A stretch of 62,017 nucleotides of DNA, from contig JAUCBJ010007774.1 in NCBI GenBank assembly GCA_032718475.1, positions 1-62,017 of the forward strand. Reading direction: 5' to 3'. The stretch is from Nemertoderma westbladi. Taxonomy: Eukaryota; Xenacoelomorpha; Nemertodermatida; Nemertodermatidae. The notes under the pieces were generated by a model. The model worked only from the letters and a program-made list of their open reading frames with translations. It ran no database searches and had not been told where the DNA came from. A program made the translations under genes and the position numbers. This document shows positions 41,456 to 52,379 of this stretch, one piece after another (the first letter of the stretch is position 1; each line of letters starts with the position of its first letter).

Positions 41456-44014
41456 CATAACATATATCCAGGGGAGGGGAGAGTTATTGTAGATAGATGT
41501 ATGGGCCCCAATATATTAACATCAACCCCAGTACCAAACATACCGGTGGGGGGGGGACAGGGTGACATTCCCCCATCACAATATCAACAATATACCCCAA
41601 TAGGAGCGAGAACATCGAACCCCTTGGACGAGAGCAGATCGTGCGACACGGAAATATGGAGGGGGCTGTTACCCCCAATGATATATCCGACGCAACAAAT
41701 AAAATCAACAACAGATAGGACGGACGGACCGCACCCAACAGAAGAAACTATACAACATCCATCGAACCCATTAGAAGCGCAAGCGATGGGAATGGCCACA
41801 TTGATCGATGCGTTAAAAACTAGGATCGAGTTACCACCTGTGGAACCATTTAAATTCGATGGGAGTAGGCCGGAAGAATATCTACAGTTTCGGCGCATGT
41901 ATAGTAACGAAATATTAAGTAAGAACTTGACGCAGGCGGAGTGCCTAAAATATCTGCAAGTATATACAGGAGGCCCAGCATACGACATCGTGAGGCAATA
42001 CCAGGGCATCGAGGGCGGCTTCACGACAGCATGGCGGGCGTTAGATAGGGAGTACGGGCACCCAGCCAAGATCATCCGGCAAACCCTGAGAGGCATAACA
42101 TCGGATGGCCTACAGGACAATCCCGTTAGCATAAGGACCTTTGCGAACAAGGTCGAGAAGGCGTTAATCGTGTTAAAGACGCTAGACGCACCATACGAAC
42201 TCAACGCGTCTAACAACATCACCACGATAGCGCAGGCACTGCCGATCTGGTTACGAAGGAAGTGGAGGAAAATCGCTTTCTCCACACGGGAAGAGAAGGG
42301 TGTGGAACCGGGCCTAGAAGAGATGTCGAGCTTCTTGAACTATGAAGCCGAACTAATAACAGACCCAGTCTATAGCGAGGATAGTTTGGGGAAGGCACCT
42401 AAGACCGAATACAACTGGCCTGAACCCGAATATAATCCGACAGACCCATTCTCGGGAGTGGGACAATCACTACCACATGCGGCCACACAGGGGACTGCTA
42501 GTCCACAGTTAGCTGGTAGCAGGGCCACACCATGGCGGGGACAGAAAGAAAATAACACCATAAATAAACATAATCCCAATATACCCAGTAGGCCGAATAC
42601 AGACAACCAAAACACTAAATCGGTACATATAAACCTAGGCGCAATACGTGAGGGACTATACAGGGAACGCTATAATCCAGGATTCGAATGTCAATTACAT
42701 CGAGACGGAACACATAAGACCAGGAGTTGTAAGCACTGGCAAGCGTTGCCCAAACAAGATCGTGTAGCCTACACAAACGCAAACGGACTATGTCATCGAT
42801 GCGTGGTAGAAGGACACAGGTCCGGAGAGTGTAGAGAGACAGCAGTTAGAGAGTCCGAGACTGGAGGCCAGGCAATGGCCACAAGCACGACAGAGGAGGA
42901 GAAGAAGAGAAAAGTACTACTCGGGGTAGTACCAGTAAAGATATCAGGAGAGGGCGGTCGATCAGTAACGACATTAATGCTGGTCGACAGCGGAGCAGCC
43001 TTCACGCTGGTGGAGAACTGGGTGGCCGAAGAGATAGGGCTAAAGACAAGGCCGAATAGAATGGCGGTGACTACCGTCTCGAGTAAAGATGAGGTCCTGG
43101 AGACGAGGACGGGGCGGTGCAGGATAGCAGCGATTGCACCGGGATGCGGCTATGGGGCGACGATCGACCCCATCCACGTCATCGAATCGATAAACATCAA
43201 CGCCAGGCGACCAACCAACACTGAGGTCGAGCAGTATAGATTCCTGGACGGTATCGATTTCTCAATACCAAAGGTGGACGTTAGGAAGGTCTCCATTATA
43301 GTAGGAATGGACTGCCTGACGGCCCATGAGAGGATGAAGACGGTCTTCGGCGAAGACAGGCAGCGGGACCCGACGGCGATCCTCACGCCGTTCGGATGGA
43401 CGCTTAGCGGCCCAGTTAAAATCAACATCCCATGCAGTGTGACAGAGACATCTGGGTGCATGATACCAGGCACCGAAGACGCAGAGGAAGTAGAGGAGAA
43501 ACGAGAGATAGTAGAGCCAGATAGGGAGGTGACAGTAAGAAAGTGGGCAGAGGAGAGTAGGTTTCCCAGCAAGCTTCGGTATGGAGATGAAGCGGAGCGG
43601 ACGGCGAGGTGTCCGGAGGACAACACTCCAGAGGAGTGTCTGGAGGAGTGTCTAGAGGAGTGTCCGGAAGAGATGCCGGTCCGGTTTGGAGGCATACCGA
43701 CAAGGGGGAAGTCGAGAAGGAAGGCAGGATGGAAAGGAATAGGACTACTGTTCTGCCTGTTCTTTCACTTTCTATTCATTCTGCCGGCGGGAGACAACAA
43801 AGAAAGAGATGGCATTTTGATGCCAAGAGAGGACATAGTTAAGAAGGCGGTGGAGAAACCCGATTTTGGGGTGGTGAAAGGGGGAGAGCCAATTCCAGAC
43901 GAGTTGGAGTTGGCGAGGAAAGTGGGTGGAAAGATAAGAGGACGCGCAGGGGGACAGCGGGACAGTGCCTCATGGAAGAATCGATGGAAGATCGAGGGGC
44001 AGCTTAGAGTTTAG
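41456..44014 (+). CDS. BEL/Pao-like gag capsid, zinc knuckle and aspartic protease
   Basis: 837 codons from ATG 41501. Residues about 110-260 match the capsid-like gag domain of BEL/Pao elements (LPPVEPFKFDGSRPEEYLQF, YLQVYTGGPAYDIV, LDREYGHPAKI). A Cys/His region follows at about 395-450 (CQLHRDGTHKTRSC, CHRCVVEGHRSGEC). A retropepsin-like domain starts near 475, with the active-site LMLVDSGAAFTLV and later SIIVGMDCL, then LTPFGWTLSGPV, as in the A17 protease of Pao elements. After about residue 660 the family would continue into RT. Here the frame instead passes through short Glu/Cys repeats and a hydrophobic segment (IGLLFCLFFHFLFIL), then stops. Confidence 0.82.
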   Translation, partial: HNIYPGEGRVIVDRCMGPNILTSTPVPNIPVGGGQGDIPPSQYQQYTPIGARTSNPLDESRSCDTEIWRGLLPPMIYPTQQIKSTTDRTDGPHPTEETIQHPSNPLEAQAMGMATLIDALKTRIELPPVEPFKFDGSRPEEYLQFRRMYSNEILSKNLTQAECLKYLQVYTGGPAYDIVRQYQGIEGGFTTAWRALDREYGHPAKIIRQTLRGITSDGLQDNPVSIRTFANKVEKALIVLKTLDAPYELNASNNITTIAQALPIWLRRKWRKIAFSTREEKGVEPGLEEMSSFLNYEAELITDPVYSEDSLGKAPKTEYNWPEPEYNPTDPFSGVGQSLPHAATQGTASPQLAGSRATPWRGQKENNTINKHNPNIPSRPNTDNQNTKSVHINLGAIREGLYRERYNPGFECQLHRDGTHKTRSCKHWQALPKQDRVAYTNANGLCHRCVVEGHRSGECRETAVRESETGGQAMATSTTEEEKKRKVLLGVVPVKISGEGGRSVTTLMLVDSGAAFTLVENWVAEEIGLKTRPNRMAVTTVSSKDEVLETRTGRCRIAAIAPGCGYGATIDPIHVIESININARRPTNTEVEQYRFLDGIDFSIPKVDVRKVSIIVGMDCLTAHERMKTVFGEDRQRDPTAILTPFGWTLSGPVKINIPCSVTETSGCMIPGTEDAEEVEEKREIVEPDREVTVRKWAEESRFPSKLRYGDEAERTARCPEDNTPEECLEECLEECPEEMPVRFGGIPTRGKSRRKAGWKGIGLLFCLFFHFLFILPAGDNKERDGILMPREDIVKKAVEKPDFGVVKGGEPIPDELELARKVGGKIRGRAGGQRDSASWKNRWKIEGQLRV

Positions 44015-45491
44015 TCGTCCAATATTTGGACTGAGGGGGGTGGGAATGAGGGCGAGACGCCCTTCCCACAAGAAATTAATTATTTAATTAAAAATAAAAA
44101 TAAATAATAATAAATAATTAAATAATTAAAATAATAGTTAGTAGAAGTAAGAGGTAGTTCGAAGATAGGAGAGTAGAGTTAGAAGGCGGCGGGGCAAGGG
44201 AGTGTGGCATATTGTCATGCCACGAGTAGTAGTAGTGGGGTTGTGGGCACCGTAAGCGCCACGTAGAAGGAGAGTAGGTTAGAAGGCGGCGGGGTAAGGG
44301 AGTCTGGCATATTGTCATGCCACGAGTAGTAGTAGGGGGGTCGTGGGCACCGGAAGCGCCACGTAGAAAGTAGTAGGAGAGAGTGGTTGTGGGCACCGGA
44401 AGCGCCACGTAGAAAGTAGTAGCAGGGAGTGGTTGTGGGCACCGCAAGCGCCACGTAGATAGAGGTATTAGTTGAGGTGGAGATGTAGTTAGAGTGTTAG
44501 AGGTAGTAGAGAGGGCACATAGGGTGCCAGGTAGTAGTGTTAGAGGTAGTAGAGAGGGCACATAGGGTGCCAGAGAGTAGAGTAGTAGAGAGGGCACATA
44601 GGGTGCCAGGTAGTAGAGTAGTAGAGGGTAGATAGTAGAGTGGTTGTGGGCACCGTTAGCGCCACGTAGATGGAGGTAGAGTTAGTAAGAGGGTACGTAG
44701 TACCAGTTGTGGTTGTGGGCACCGTTAGCGCCACGTAGATGGAGGTAGAGTTAGTAAGAGGGTACATAGTACCGGTTGTGGTTGTGGGCACCGTTAGCGG
44801 CACGTAGATGGAGAAAAGAGTTAGTAAGAGGGTACGTAGTACCGGTTGTGGTTGTGGGCACCGTTAGCGCCACGTAGATAGAGTTAGCAGAAAGTTAGAG
44901 GGTTTTTAATTAGAGTTAGTAGTAGAGTGGTTGTGGGCACCGCAAGCGCCACGTAGATTGAGGTAGTAGCAGAGGGTTGTGGGCACCCTAAGCGCCACGT
45001 AGTAGAAGAGTTGGTAAGAGTTAGTAGACTTAGCAGAGAGTAGAGTTAGTAGTTAGTAGAGTTAGATAGTTAGAGTTAGTAAGTTAGATAAGGTAGATAG
45101 TATGATAGCACAGGGGTAGCATTAGAGATTAGGGCCTTAGGGAGTGGCAGAGAGTAGAGAGGAGATAGTGAGAAGAGCTGTTGGCGAGAAGTTAGAGTGC
45201 GATTCAGGTGTGGGGAGAGTGTAAGAGTGGGGAGAGAGCGAGTTGAGTTAGAGAGCGAAGTTAGAGTGGCGAGAGTGTTGGGGAAACAAAAATTGTGTGA
45301 GAGAAGCGCACGATCGGCCCGACACGAGACGCCAGAGGGTAGTGACATCATACCCATAGGGAGCGGCCTGGAAAGCCGACTCCAAGAAAATAACCCCACC
45401 CCAGACCCGATAATAGATCGAGTTCCAGCGGAATTGTAGCGCACTTTAGTTGGATGCTATCTTCTTACCGGGAAGATAGCATGGGGGGGAG
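44015..45491 (+). repeat. repeat-rich 3' internal region in place of pol
   Basis: No ORF. About ten copies of a phrase reading TTGTGGGCACCG(T/C/G)(A/T)AGCG then CCACGTAG occur between 44241 and 45000 (for example 44241, 44341, 44388, 44433, 44644, 44713, 44783, 44853, 44931, 44977), separated by GAGTTAGTAGTAG-type filler. Two copies of a block with TGGCATATTGTCATGCCA (hairpin) lie near 44205 and 44308. The purine tract at 45482-45491 abuts the 3' LTR and should prime plus-strand DNA. Confidence 0.8.
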
Positions 45492-46021
45492 TGTTAGCTT
45501 ATCCAATTCCGCTAACACAAACCCATAGAGTGAGCCATAAAGCAATATTGGGAGCACGAGGTTGATTACCAATCAACCTCGTGTCAGCCCAGTAAACGGG
45601 GACAATAGGCCCCAAAGGAGACACACAATAGGGGTCAGGGGCCAAACCCCTAACCGAGAGAGAACACAGGGAGTGAAGGGAAACACTCCAAAGGGTGCCA
45701 ACAGGGGTATCAACCAATCAGAGGGGGGAAAGGCATCGATTGAGTAGCAATAAGGCCACCGTGCAATATAACCAGTAACCTGTAATCATTCATTCAGTTT
45801 ACTCAGTCAGATCAGTAGGGTGGAACGGGGACTTCTGTCACCGTCCGCTACCGCCATCATACTTATCTACCGGTAAAGTGTCGTACTATACTATATCAAC
45901 TATCAGACTATATTATACCTTTATACATATTACCGAACAAACTCTTTTACCTTTCACACACGGCGGGGACGCGTGGATAGAAAACCCAACGGATAAACCG
46001 GGATCCGTAGATCCCGTCACA
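45492..46021 (+). repeat. 3' LTR
   Basis: 530 bases, virtually identical to the 5' LTR, ending GTCACA and followed by the GTATG duplication. Confidence 0.92.
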
Positions 46022-46032
46022 GTATGCAATGT

Positions 46033-46075
46033 CGGCGTTAAGTAATGTCCCCTTAGTGGACATTACTTAACGCCG
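46033..46075. other. 18-bp perfect hairpin next to the LTR element
   Basis: CGGCGTTAAGTAATGTCC (46033-46050) and its reverse complement (46058-46075) around a 7-base loop. It lies just outside the LTR target duplication and before the family 1 LINE copy. It may be the end of an older element; function unknown. Confidence 0.75.
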
Positions 46076-46104
46076 TCATGGGTTACCACTTAAACAATAA
46101 CACC

Positions 46105-48099
46105 GCTGCAGAAACAGTTCCTGTATACCCTCGAAACAGGAAAAGGGCCCCCTGGACTGACAACAAAATTCAGAAGTGCCGAAATGACCTCTACAAGGCG
46201 CAGAAAGAGTCCCGACTCAAACAGACTACAGCGGCCAAGAATGCAGTTAAGGCTGCATCTAGGTCCCTGAAAAAGCAGTACTCTGTTAATTTACAGGAGC
46301 TAATAAACCAACAGGTTGATGCCATCAATGATGCTGACGACAGCAGGCAATCATCCCAGGCAAGGAAATCGATCAACTTGCTTACTGGGCAGAAAAGCCA
46401 ACCAACCACCAAGGTTAAGGCTGAATAACCAGCCGATCGCCTCAATGGTTGGAAGGCCCACTTTGAAAAGCTCCTCAATAATGACAGGGTATTGCCTGAT
46501 AACTTTATAGAAATAAAAGTGCCTGAGTCTGTACTCCCAGATATTCCCATTGGCGATATCTTCTTTGCAGAAGTAAAGGCTGCTGCAAAGAGCATTAAGA
46601 CCAATCGTGCCAGTGGAGTAGATGGTGTTCCCCCTGAGGTCCTTAAAATACCGTTTAAAGCTCATCTGTCCCATCATAGTAGACATGTACCGAACAACAA
46701 GAGTCCCACAAGAAAGGAAAACAAATAAGTTGGTGCCAGTTCCCAAGAAGGGCAACCTGGCACTCTATGGTTCTTTTCGGGGAATCTCATTGATCTCGAT
46801 TGCTGCAAAGCTATACAATAGAATTCTATTAAATCGCATCAGGGATCCCATTGAGAGACTGCTCCGTGGAAATCAGAATGGGTTCCGTAAAGGTCGTGGG
46901 ACCATGGAACCCATTTTGGCACTTAGAAGGATAATTGAAGAGTTATCAAAAAAGAAAGACAGGCATCTGGCTGTTATCTTTGTTGACTTCTTCAAGGCCT
47001 TTGATTCAGTCTCTCGCTCACGTATGTTCAGCATACTTTCATTATATGGGATTCCTGATGAAATTATTGCAGCAATCAGATCAGTATACGATGATTCGAC
47101 AACATTTGTGTCTACTATTGACGGTGACACAGAACCATTTGAAGTGTTATGGGGCGTCCTCCAGGGAGACACACTTGCACCATTCTTGTTCATAATTGTG
47201 GTTGACTATGTTCTACGCATGTCCTTAGATCATCATAATGATGATGGGGTGATGATAACTCATATGGGGCGTCCTCCAGGGAGTCCTCCAGGGAGACACA
47301 CTTGCACCATTCTTGTTCATAATTGTTGTTGACTATGTTCTACGTATGTCCTTAGATCATCATAATGATGATGGGGTGATGATAACTCCACCTACTGGCT
47401 CCAGAAGTCGAGGAAATCCTGCCAAGTACCTAACTGATCTAGACTTTGCTGATGAATTAGGAGTACTCTCAGAATCACTAGAGGGAGCCCAACGGCTCCT
47501 CGGCTCATTAGAACATGCTGCTTCTAGTGTTGGTCTTTTTATTAACTCCAGAAAGACTAACATTTTGACAGTTAACTTTTAAAGTCCTCAGCAAGTCTCT
47601 GATCGGATGAGCATAAGCTCAAAAGATGGTATGCTTGAGCATGTGGATGACTTTTGTTACCTGGGATCATGGATCCGGAAGTCAGGTGAGGACCTTCGAA
47701 TACGTAATGGAAAGGCATGGGCAGCCTTGAATAGGCTTTCCAGGATTTGGAAGTCACCGAGAATTAATCGGAAACTTAAGGTCCGGTTATTTAGAGCAGC
47801 AGTAGTTCCATTACTCCTCTATGGGAGTCCATGCTGGGCTATAACTGCTGAGGACACCAAATCTCTGGATGGCACATTCACATGAATGCTACGCCGGGTT
47901 CATTGTGTTAAGTACAATGCACACATCTCCAACCAGACACTATATAACATTGGACGTGTCTCATTGGTTCCCCAAAGCTTGACACTAGAACAAAATCTCC
48001 TCCGCTTTGCAGGACATCCGCTTTCCATGGTCCCACGACCTTTACGGAATCCGTTCTGATTTCCACGGAGCCGTCTCTCAATGGGATCCCTGATGCGAC
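46105..48099 (+). pseudogene. family 1 LINE copy with stops, duplication and inverted tail
   Basis: Matches the 10184-13944 LINE from just before the RT to its C-terminal region. Lesions by comparison: TAA at 46426-46428 (C-to-A), a 5-base deletion near 46650 shifting frame, a local tandem duplication of about 120 bases (47150-47388, doubling the QGDTLAPFLF block), Asp-to-Glu change in the FADD box (FADE), TAA at 47580, TGA at 47883-47885. From about 48019 the sequence switches to an inverted piece of the same LINE (48025-48099, complementary to 46842-46908). No TAG tail is present. Dead and rearranged. Confidence 0.9.
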
Positions 48100-48527
48100 G
48101 ACCCGACCGAGTGAGCACCACGAGTGAGGTTTACATAAATATACAAGGGTCATAAACGCTAAATAGTGCACTTTTCGTAATTCAAAATCGCCTAAAACAA
48201 TTACTTTATACTCCCATGCCATGTAATAAAGCATGCTGGCTTTTAACCCTATTAACTCTGGGGGGGGGGGGGGGGGGGGGTCAATATGTGGTTTTTGTTA
48301 TATCTCTGAAAAATCTATTGTATTCCTAGTAGTGAAAACGGTTTTCAAAAATATTGGGTAGTATTCGAGTTATAGTACCATTTATTAACCATTTTGAAAA
48401 TGAAATTTCATGAAATATGATTTGTAACATCTCTAATATTGATTTACATCAGTTTTTTGGTGTTTGCAATTAGATGGAATTCATATAAATTAATTTAGAA
48501 ATTAAGAACATTAATAATTAATAATTA
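48100..48527. other. spacer with poly-G run, no gene
   Basis: AT-rich non-coding sequence; a run of 21 G at 48260-48280 is a candidate replication-slippage or quadruplex site. Confidence 0.6.
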
Positions 48528-48546
48528 TCTAATATATAAATATCGA

Positions 48547-48582
<36 letters not shown>

Positions 48583-50175
48583 GTGTTTGTCATCGGCTAT
48601 ACAATCGAACCCATCTCGATGAAATCTCGCTTGCTATAGCTCGTTAGAAAGGTCTCGCCCTAACTCGTTGCAACGTAATACTCAGAGCCGTCTGAAGTTC
48701 GCCCGTCTGCCGCTAGAGGGCGATTTTCTTGATTTTCGGGCGAAATTTATCGAATTATTTCTGTTCTTCTATCGGTAATTAATGATTTAGAAGGCTAACA
48801 TTTATCCCACCTGGTATAAAATTAACATGGGTAGATTCGCCGTGTCCCATTCTCACAAAGTTTTTATTTTATTCGAGTGTTTAATATAAATATGTATGAT
48901 TATTTATTGATTAAAAATCAAATAGTGTATAAATATGTCATATTCGCCAAGCACGATCGAATTGGCCTATTGCTATTGAATAGGGAAGGATTGTTTTCTG
49001 TATCATAGCAACGTTAGGTAATTATTGAACTCGCAGCTAGCTGGCTGGGCACAGATAAGGAGCAAGCAGGCTGGAGTGTTGATTGGGGTGGGTTTGGGTT
49101 GTCTATTGCGAATTGCTCAAGAGTAATTAATTCTGCTTTCTCAATCATTGGCTGCATGGAAGGAGAGGTTTATAACATTTTTGTTTTACTGTTATGAATA
49201 TTAAAAGTAAAATAATTATTTCTGTAGGCCTATACTTACTGTATTATTATTTTATCTAATATTATACATCTAATCTCGATGAAATCTCGCTTACTATAGC
49301 TCGTTAGATAGGTCTCGCCCTAACTCGTTGCAACGTAATACTCAGAGCCGTCTGAAGTTCCCCCGTCTGCCGCTAGAGGGCGAATTGTCCGATACTGAAA
49401 ACCTGATCTCATTGGGTTGTTTTTAATGCTTTTGAGCTGAAACGTGGTAGCTATATACTGCAGCATAGGCTGTATATTTCCGGAGTCACTGGGTTGTCTA
49501 TAGTTCCCCAGTCTACCGTTAGAGGGCTAAATGTCTGAGAGTTAACATCTTCTCCAACTTTATTATTTACAATCCGTTTTGACTGAAACTTGGTAGGCAT
49601 CTACTACAGCATAGGCTGTACCTTTACGGAGTCACAGAGTTGTATACAGTCCCCCCATCTGCCGCTAGAGGGCGACATATCTGATAGTGAACACCTCATC
49701 CCATTTGGTTCTTTTTAATCCTATTGAGCTGGAACTTGGCAGGAATCTACTACAGCATATTCTGTATGTTTACGGAGTCCCAGAGTCGTCTACAGTTCAT
49801 CATTCTACCGCTAGAGGGTGAAATGTCTGAATGTGAACATCTACACCAATTTTGTTATTTACTATCTGTTTAAGCTGAAACTTGAAAGGCAGGCAATTTA
49901 CTTCACCATAAACCCCATCTTTACCAAACTGCAGCGCCGTCTGCATTTCACCAGTCCGCAGGTAGAGGGTGGATCTGAAAGTGATCATTTTCTGGAAATT
50001 TTGTTATTTACAATCTGCCTAAAGTTGAAACTTGACAGTTATCTCTTATGGGGGTGGTGTTTTATTTAATGATGGTGTCTGTTCCGTATGCAGTTCTCAA
50101 ATCTCCCACATATATTCATATATCATCTGCATATGCACTAGAAAGCTGTGGCCCGAAGGGCCACAGGCTTTCTAG
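48528..50175 (+). mobile_element. Helitron-like non-autonomous element, unit 1
   Basis: Starts TCTAATATATAAAT after an A and ends in CTAG (50172-50175), fitting the Helitron rule TC...CTRR with insertion between A and T. The last 40 bases form a strong stem-loop: CTAGAAAGC(T)GTGGCCC paired with GGGCCAC(A)GGCTTTCTAG, one bulge. After the start come a GTCT microsatellite and a module ATCTCGATGAAATCTCGCTT that recurs at about 49270. The rest is a run of diverged units of about 145 bases, each with a CCGCTAGAGGGCG-type word. No Rep/helicase ORF, so non-autonomous. Confidence 0.75.
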
Positions 50176-50176
50176 T
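50139..50176 (+). terminator. 3'-terminal stem-loop of Helitron-like unit 1
   Basis: Near-perfect hairpin with GAA loop, stem of about 17 pairs, one bulged base, ending in CTAG. In Helitrons a 3' hairpin is thought to signal the end of rolling-circle transfer. Confidence 0.7.
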
Positions 50177-52378
50177 CTAATATATATAAATCTCGATTGT
50201 CTGTGTGTTTGTCATCGGCTATACAATCGAACCCATCTCGATGAAATCTCGCTTGCTATATCTCGTTAGAAAGGTCTCGCCCTAACTCGTTGCAACGTAA
50301 TACTCAGAGCCGTCTGAAGTTCGCCCGTCTGCCGCTAGAGGGCGATTTTCGTGATTTTCGGGCGAAATTTATCGAATTATTTCTGTTCTTCTATCGGTAA
50401 TTAATGATTTAGAGGGCTAACATTTATCCCACCTGGTATAAAATTAACATGGGTAGATTCGCCGTGTCCCATTCTCACAAAGTTTTTATTTTATTCGAGT
50501 GTTTAATATAAATATGTATGATTATTTATTGATTAAAAATCAAATAGTGTATAAATATGTCATATTCGCCAAGCACGATCGAATTGGCCTATTGCTATTG
50601 AATAGGGAAGGATTGTTTTCTGTATCATAGCAACGTTAAGGTAATTATTGAACTCGCAGCTAGCTGGCTGGGCACAGATAAGGAGCAAGCAGGCTGGAGT
50701 GTTGATTGGGGTGGGTTTGGGTTGTCTATTGCGAATTGCTCAGAGTAATTCTGCTTTCTCAATCATTGGCTGCATGGAAGGAGAGGTTTATAACATTTTT
50801 GTTTTACTGTTATGAATATTAAAAGGAAAATAATTATTTCTGTAGGCCTATACTTACTGTATTATTATTTTATCTAATAGTATACATCTAATCTCGATGA
50901 AATCTCGCTTACTATAGCTCGTTAGATAGGTCTCGCCCTAAGTCGTTGCAACGTAATACTCAGAGCCGTCTGAAGTTCCCCCGTCTGCCGCTAGAGGGCG
51001 AATTGCCGATAGTGAAAACCTGATCTTATTGGGTTGTTTTTAATGCTTTTGAGCTGAAACTTGGTAGCTATATACTGCAGCATAGGCTGTATTATTTCCG
51101 GAGTCACTGGGTTGTCTACAGTTCCCCAGTCTACCGTTAGAGGGCTAAATGTCTGAGAGTTAACATCTTCTCCAACTTTGTTATTTACAATCCGTTTAGA
51201 CTGAAACTTGGTAGGCATCTACTACAGCATAGACTGTATCTTTACTGAGTAGCAGAGTCGTCTACAATTCCCCGGTCTACCGCTAGAGGGCGAAATGTCT
51301 GAAAGTTAACATCTTCTCCAACTTTGTTATTTATAATCCATTTAGACTGAACTTGGTAGGCATCTACTACAGCATAGGCTATATCTTTACTGAGTCGCGC
51401 AGAGTTGTCTACAGTACCCGCGTCTGCCGCTAGAGGGCAAAATGTATGAAAGTTAACATCTTCTCCAACTTTGTTATTTACAATCCTTTTAGACTGAAAC
51501 TTGGTAGGCATCTACTATAGCATAGGCTATATCTTTGCGGAGTAGTAGAGTTGTCTACAGTTCCACAGTCAGCCGCAAGAGGGCGAATTGTCTGATAGTG
51601 AAAACCTCATCCCATTTGGTTCTTTTTAATCATTTTGAGCTGAAACTTGGTTGGTATCTACTACATCATAGGCTCTATCTTTACGGAGTTGCAGAGTCCT
51701 ATACACTTCCCCGGTCTACCGCTAGAGGGTGAAATGTCTGAAAGTTAACATCTTCTCCAACTTTGTTATTTACAAACGGTTTAGACTGAAACTTGGTAGG
51801 CATCTACTACAGCATAGGCTCTACATTTACTGAGTCGCAGAGTTGTATACAGTTCCCCTATCTGCCGCTAGAGGGCGAATTGTCTGTTAGTGAACACCTC
51901 ATCCCAATTGGTTCTTTTTAATCCCTTTGAGCTGGAACTTGGCAGGAATCTACTACAGCATATTCTGTATCTTTACGGAGTCCCAGAGTCGTCTACAGTT
52001 CTTCAGTCTACCGCTAGAGGGTGAAATGTCTGAATGTGAACATCTACACCAATTTTGTTATTTACAATCTGTTTAAGCTGAAACTTGAAAGGCAGGCATT
52101 TTACTTCACCATAAACCCCATCTTTACCAAACTGCAGCGTCGTCTGCATTTCACCAGTCCGCAGGTAGAGGGTGGATCTGAAAGTGATCATTTTCTGGAA
52201 ATTTTGTTATTTACAATCTGCCTAAAGTTGAAACTTGACAGTTATCTCTTATGGGGGTGGTGTTTTATTTAATGATGGTGTCTGTTCCGTATGCAGTTCT
52301 CCAATCTCCCACACATATTCATATATAATCTGCACATGCACTAGAAAGCTGTGGCCCGAAGGGCCACAGGCTTTCTAG
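50176..52378 (+). mobile_element. Helitron-like non-autonomous element, unit 2, joined head to tail
   Basis: Begins TCTAATATATATAAATCTCG directly after the CTAG of unit 1 and ends with the same stem-loop and CTAG (52375-52378), followed by T. Layout as unit 1 but with more internal 145-base units (about eight instead of five). The 5' halves of the two units are nearly identical over about 700 bases (for example the GCCAAGCACGATCGAATTGG stretch), with small indels. No coding sequence. Confidence 0.75.
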
Positions 52379-52379
52379 T
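52341..52379 (+). terminator. 3'-terminal stem-loop of Helitron-like unit 2
   Basis: Same hairpin as at 50139-50176, base for base over the stem. Confidence 0.7.

Larger units (their letters stand above)
38343..46026 (+). mobile_element. BEL/Pao-like LTR retrotransposon lacking RT, RNase H and integrase
   Basis: Two 530-base direct LTRs (38348-38877, 45492-46021), starting TGTTAGC and ending GTCACA (TG...CA), are flanked by a perfect 5-bp target duplication GTATG (38343-38347, 46022-46026). The LTRs differ at one position that I could find (C at 38449 versus G in the 3' copy), so insertion is recent. A purine-rich tract ATGGGGGGGAG precedes the 3' LTR. The interior encodes gag-like and aspartic-protease regions of BEL/Pao type in one frame, then about 1.45 kb of repeats with no pol. 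It would need enzymes from a relative to move. Confidence 0.9.

Noticed and set aside
47313-47582. Separate small RT gene
   Set aside because: It is a fragment of the broken family 1 LINE copy, opened by the local duplication.
50048-50269. 73-codon frame across the Helitron-like junction as a gene
   Set aside because: It runs through the terminal hairpin and into the next unit; no protein features.
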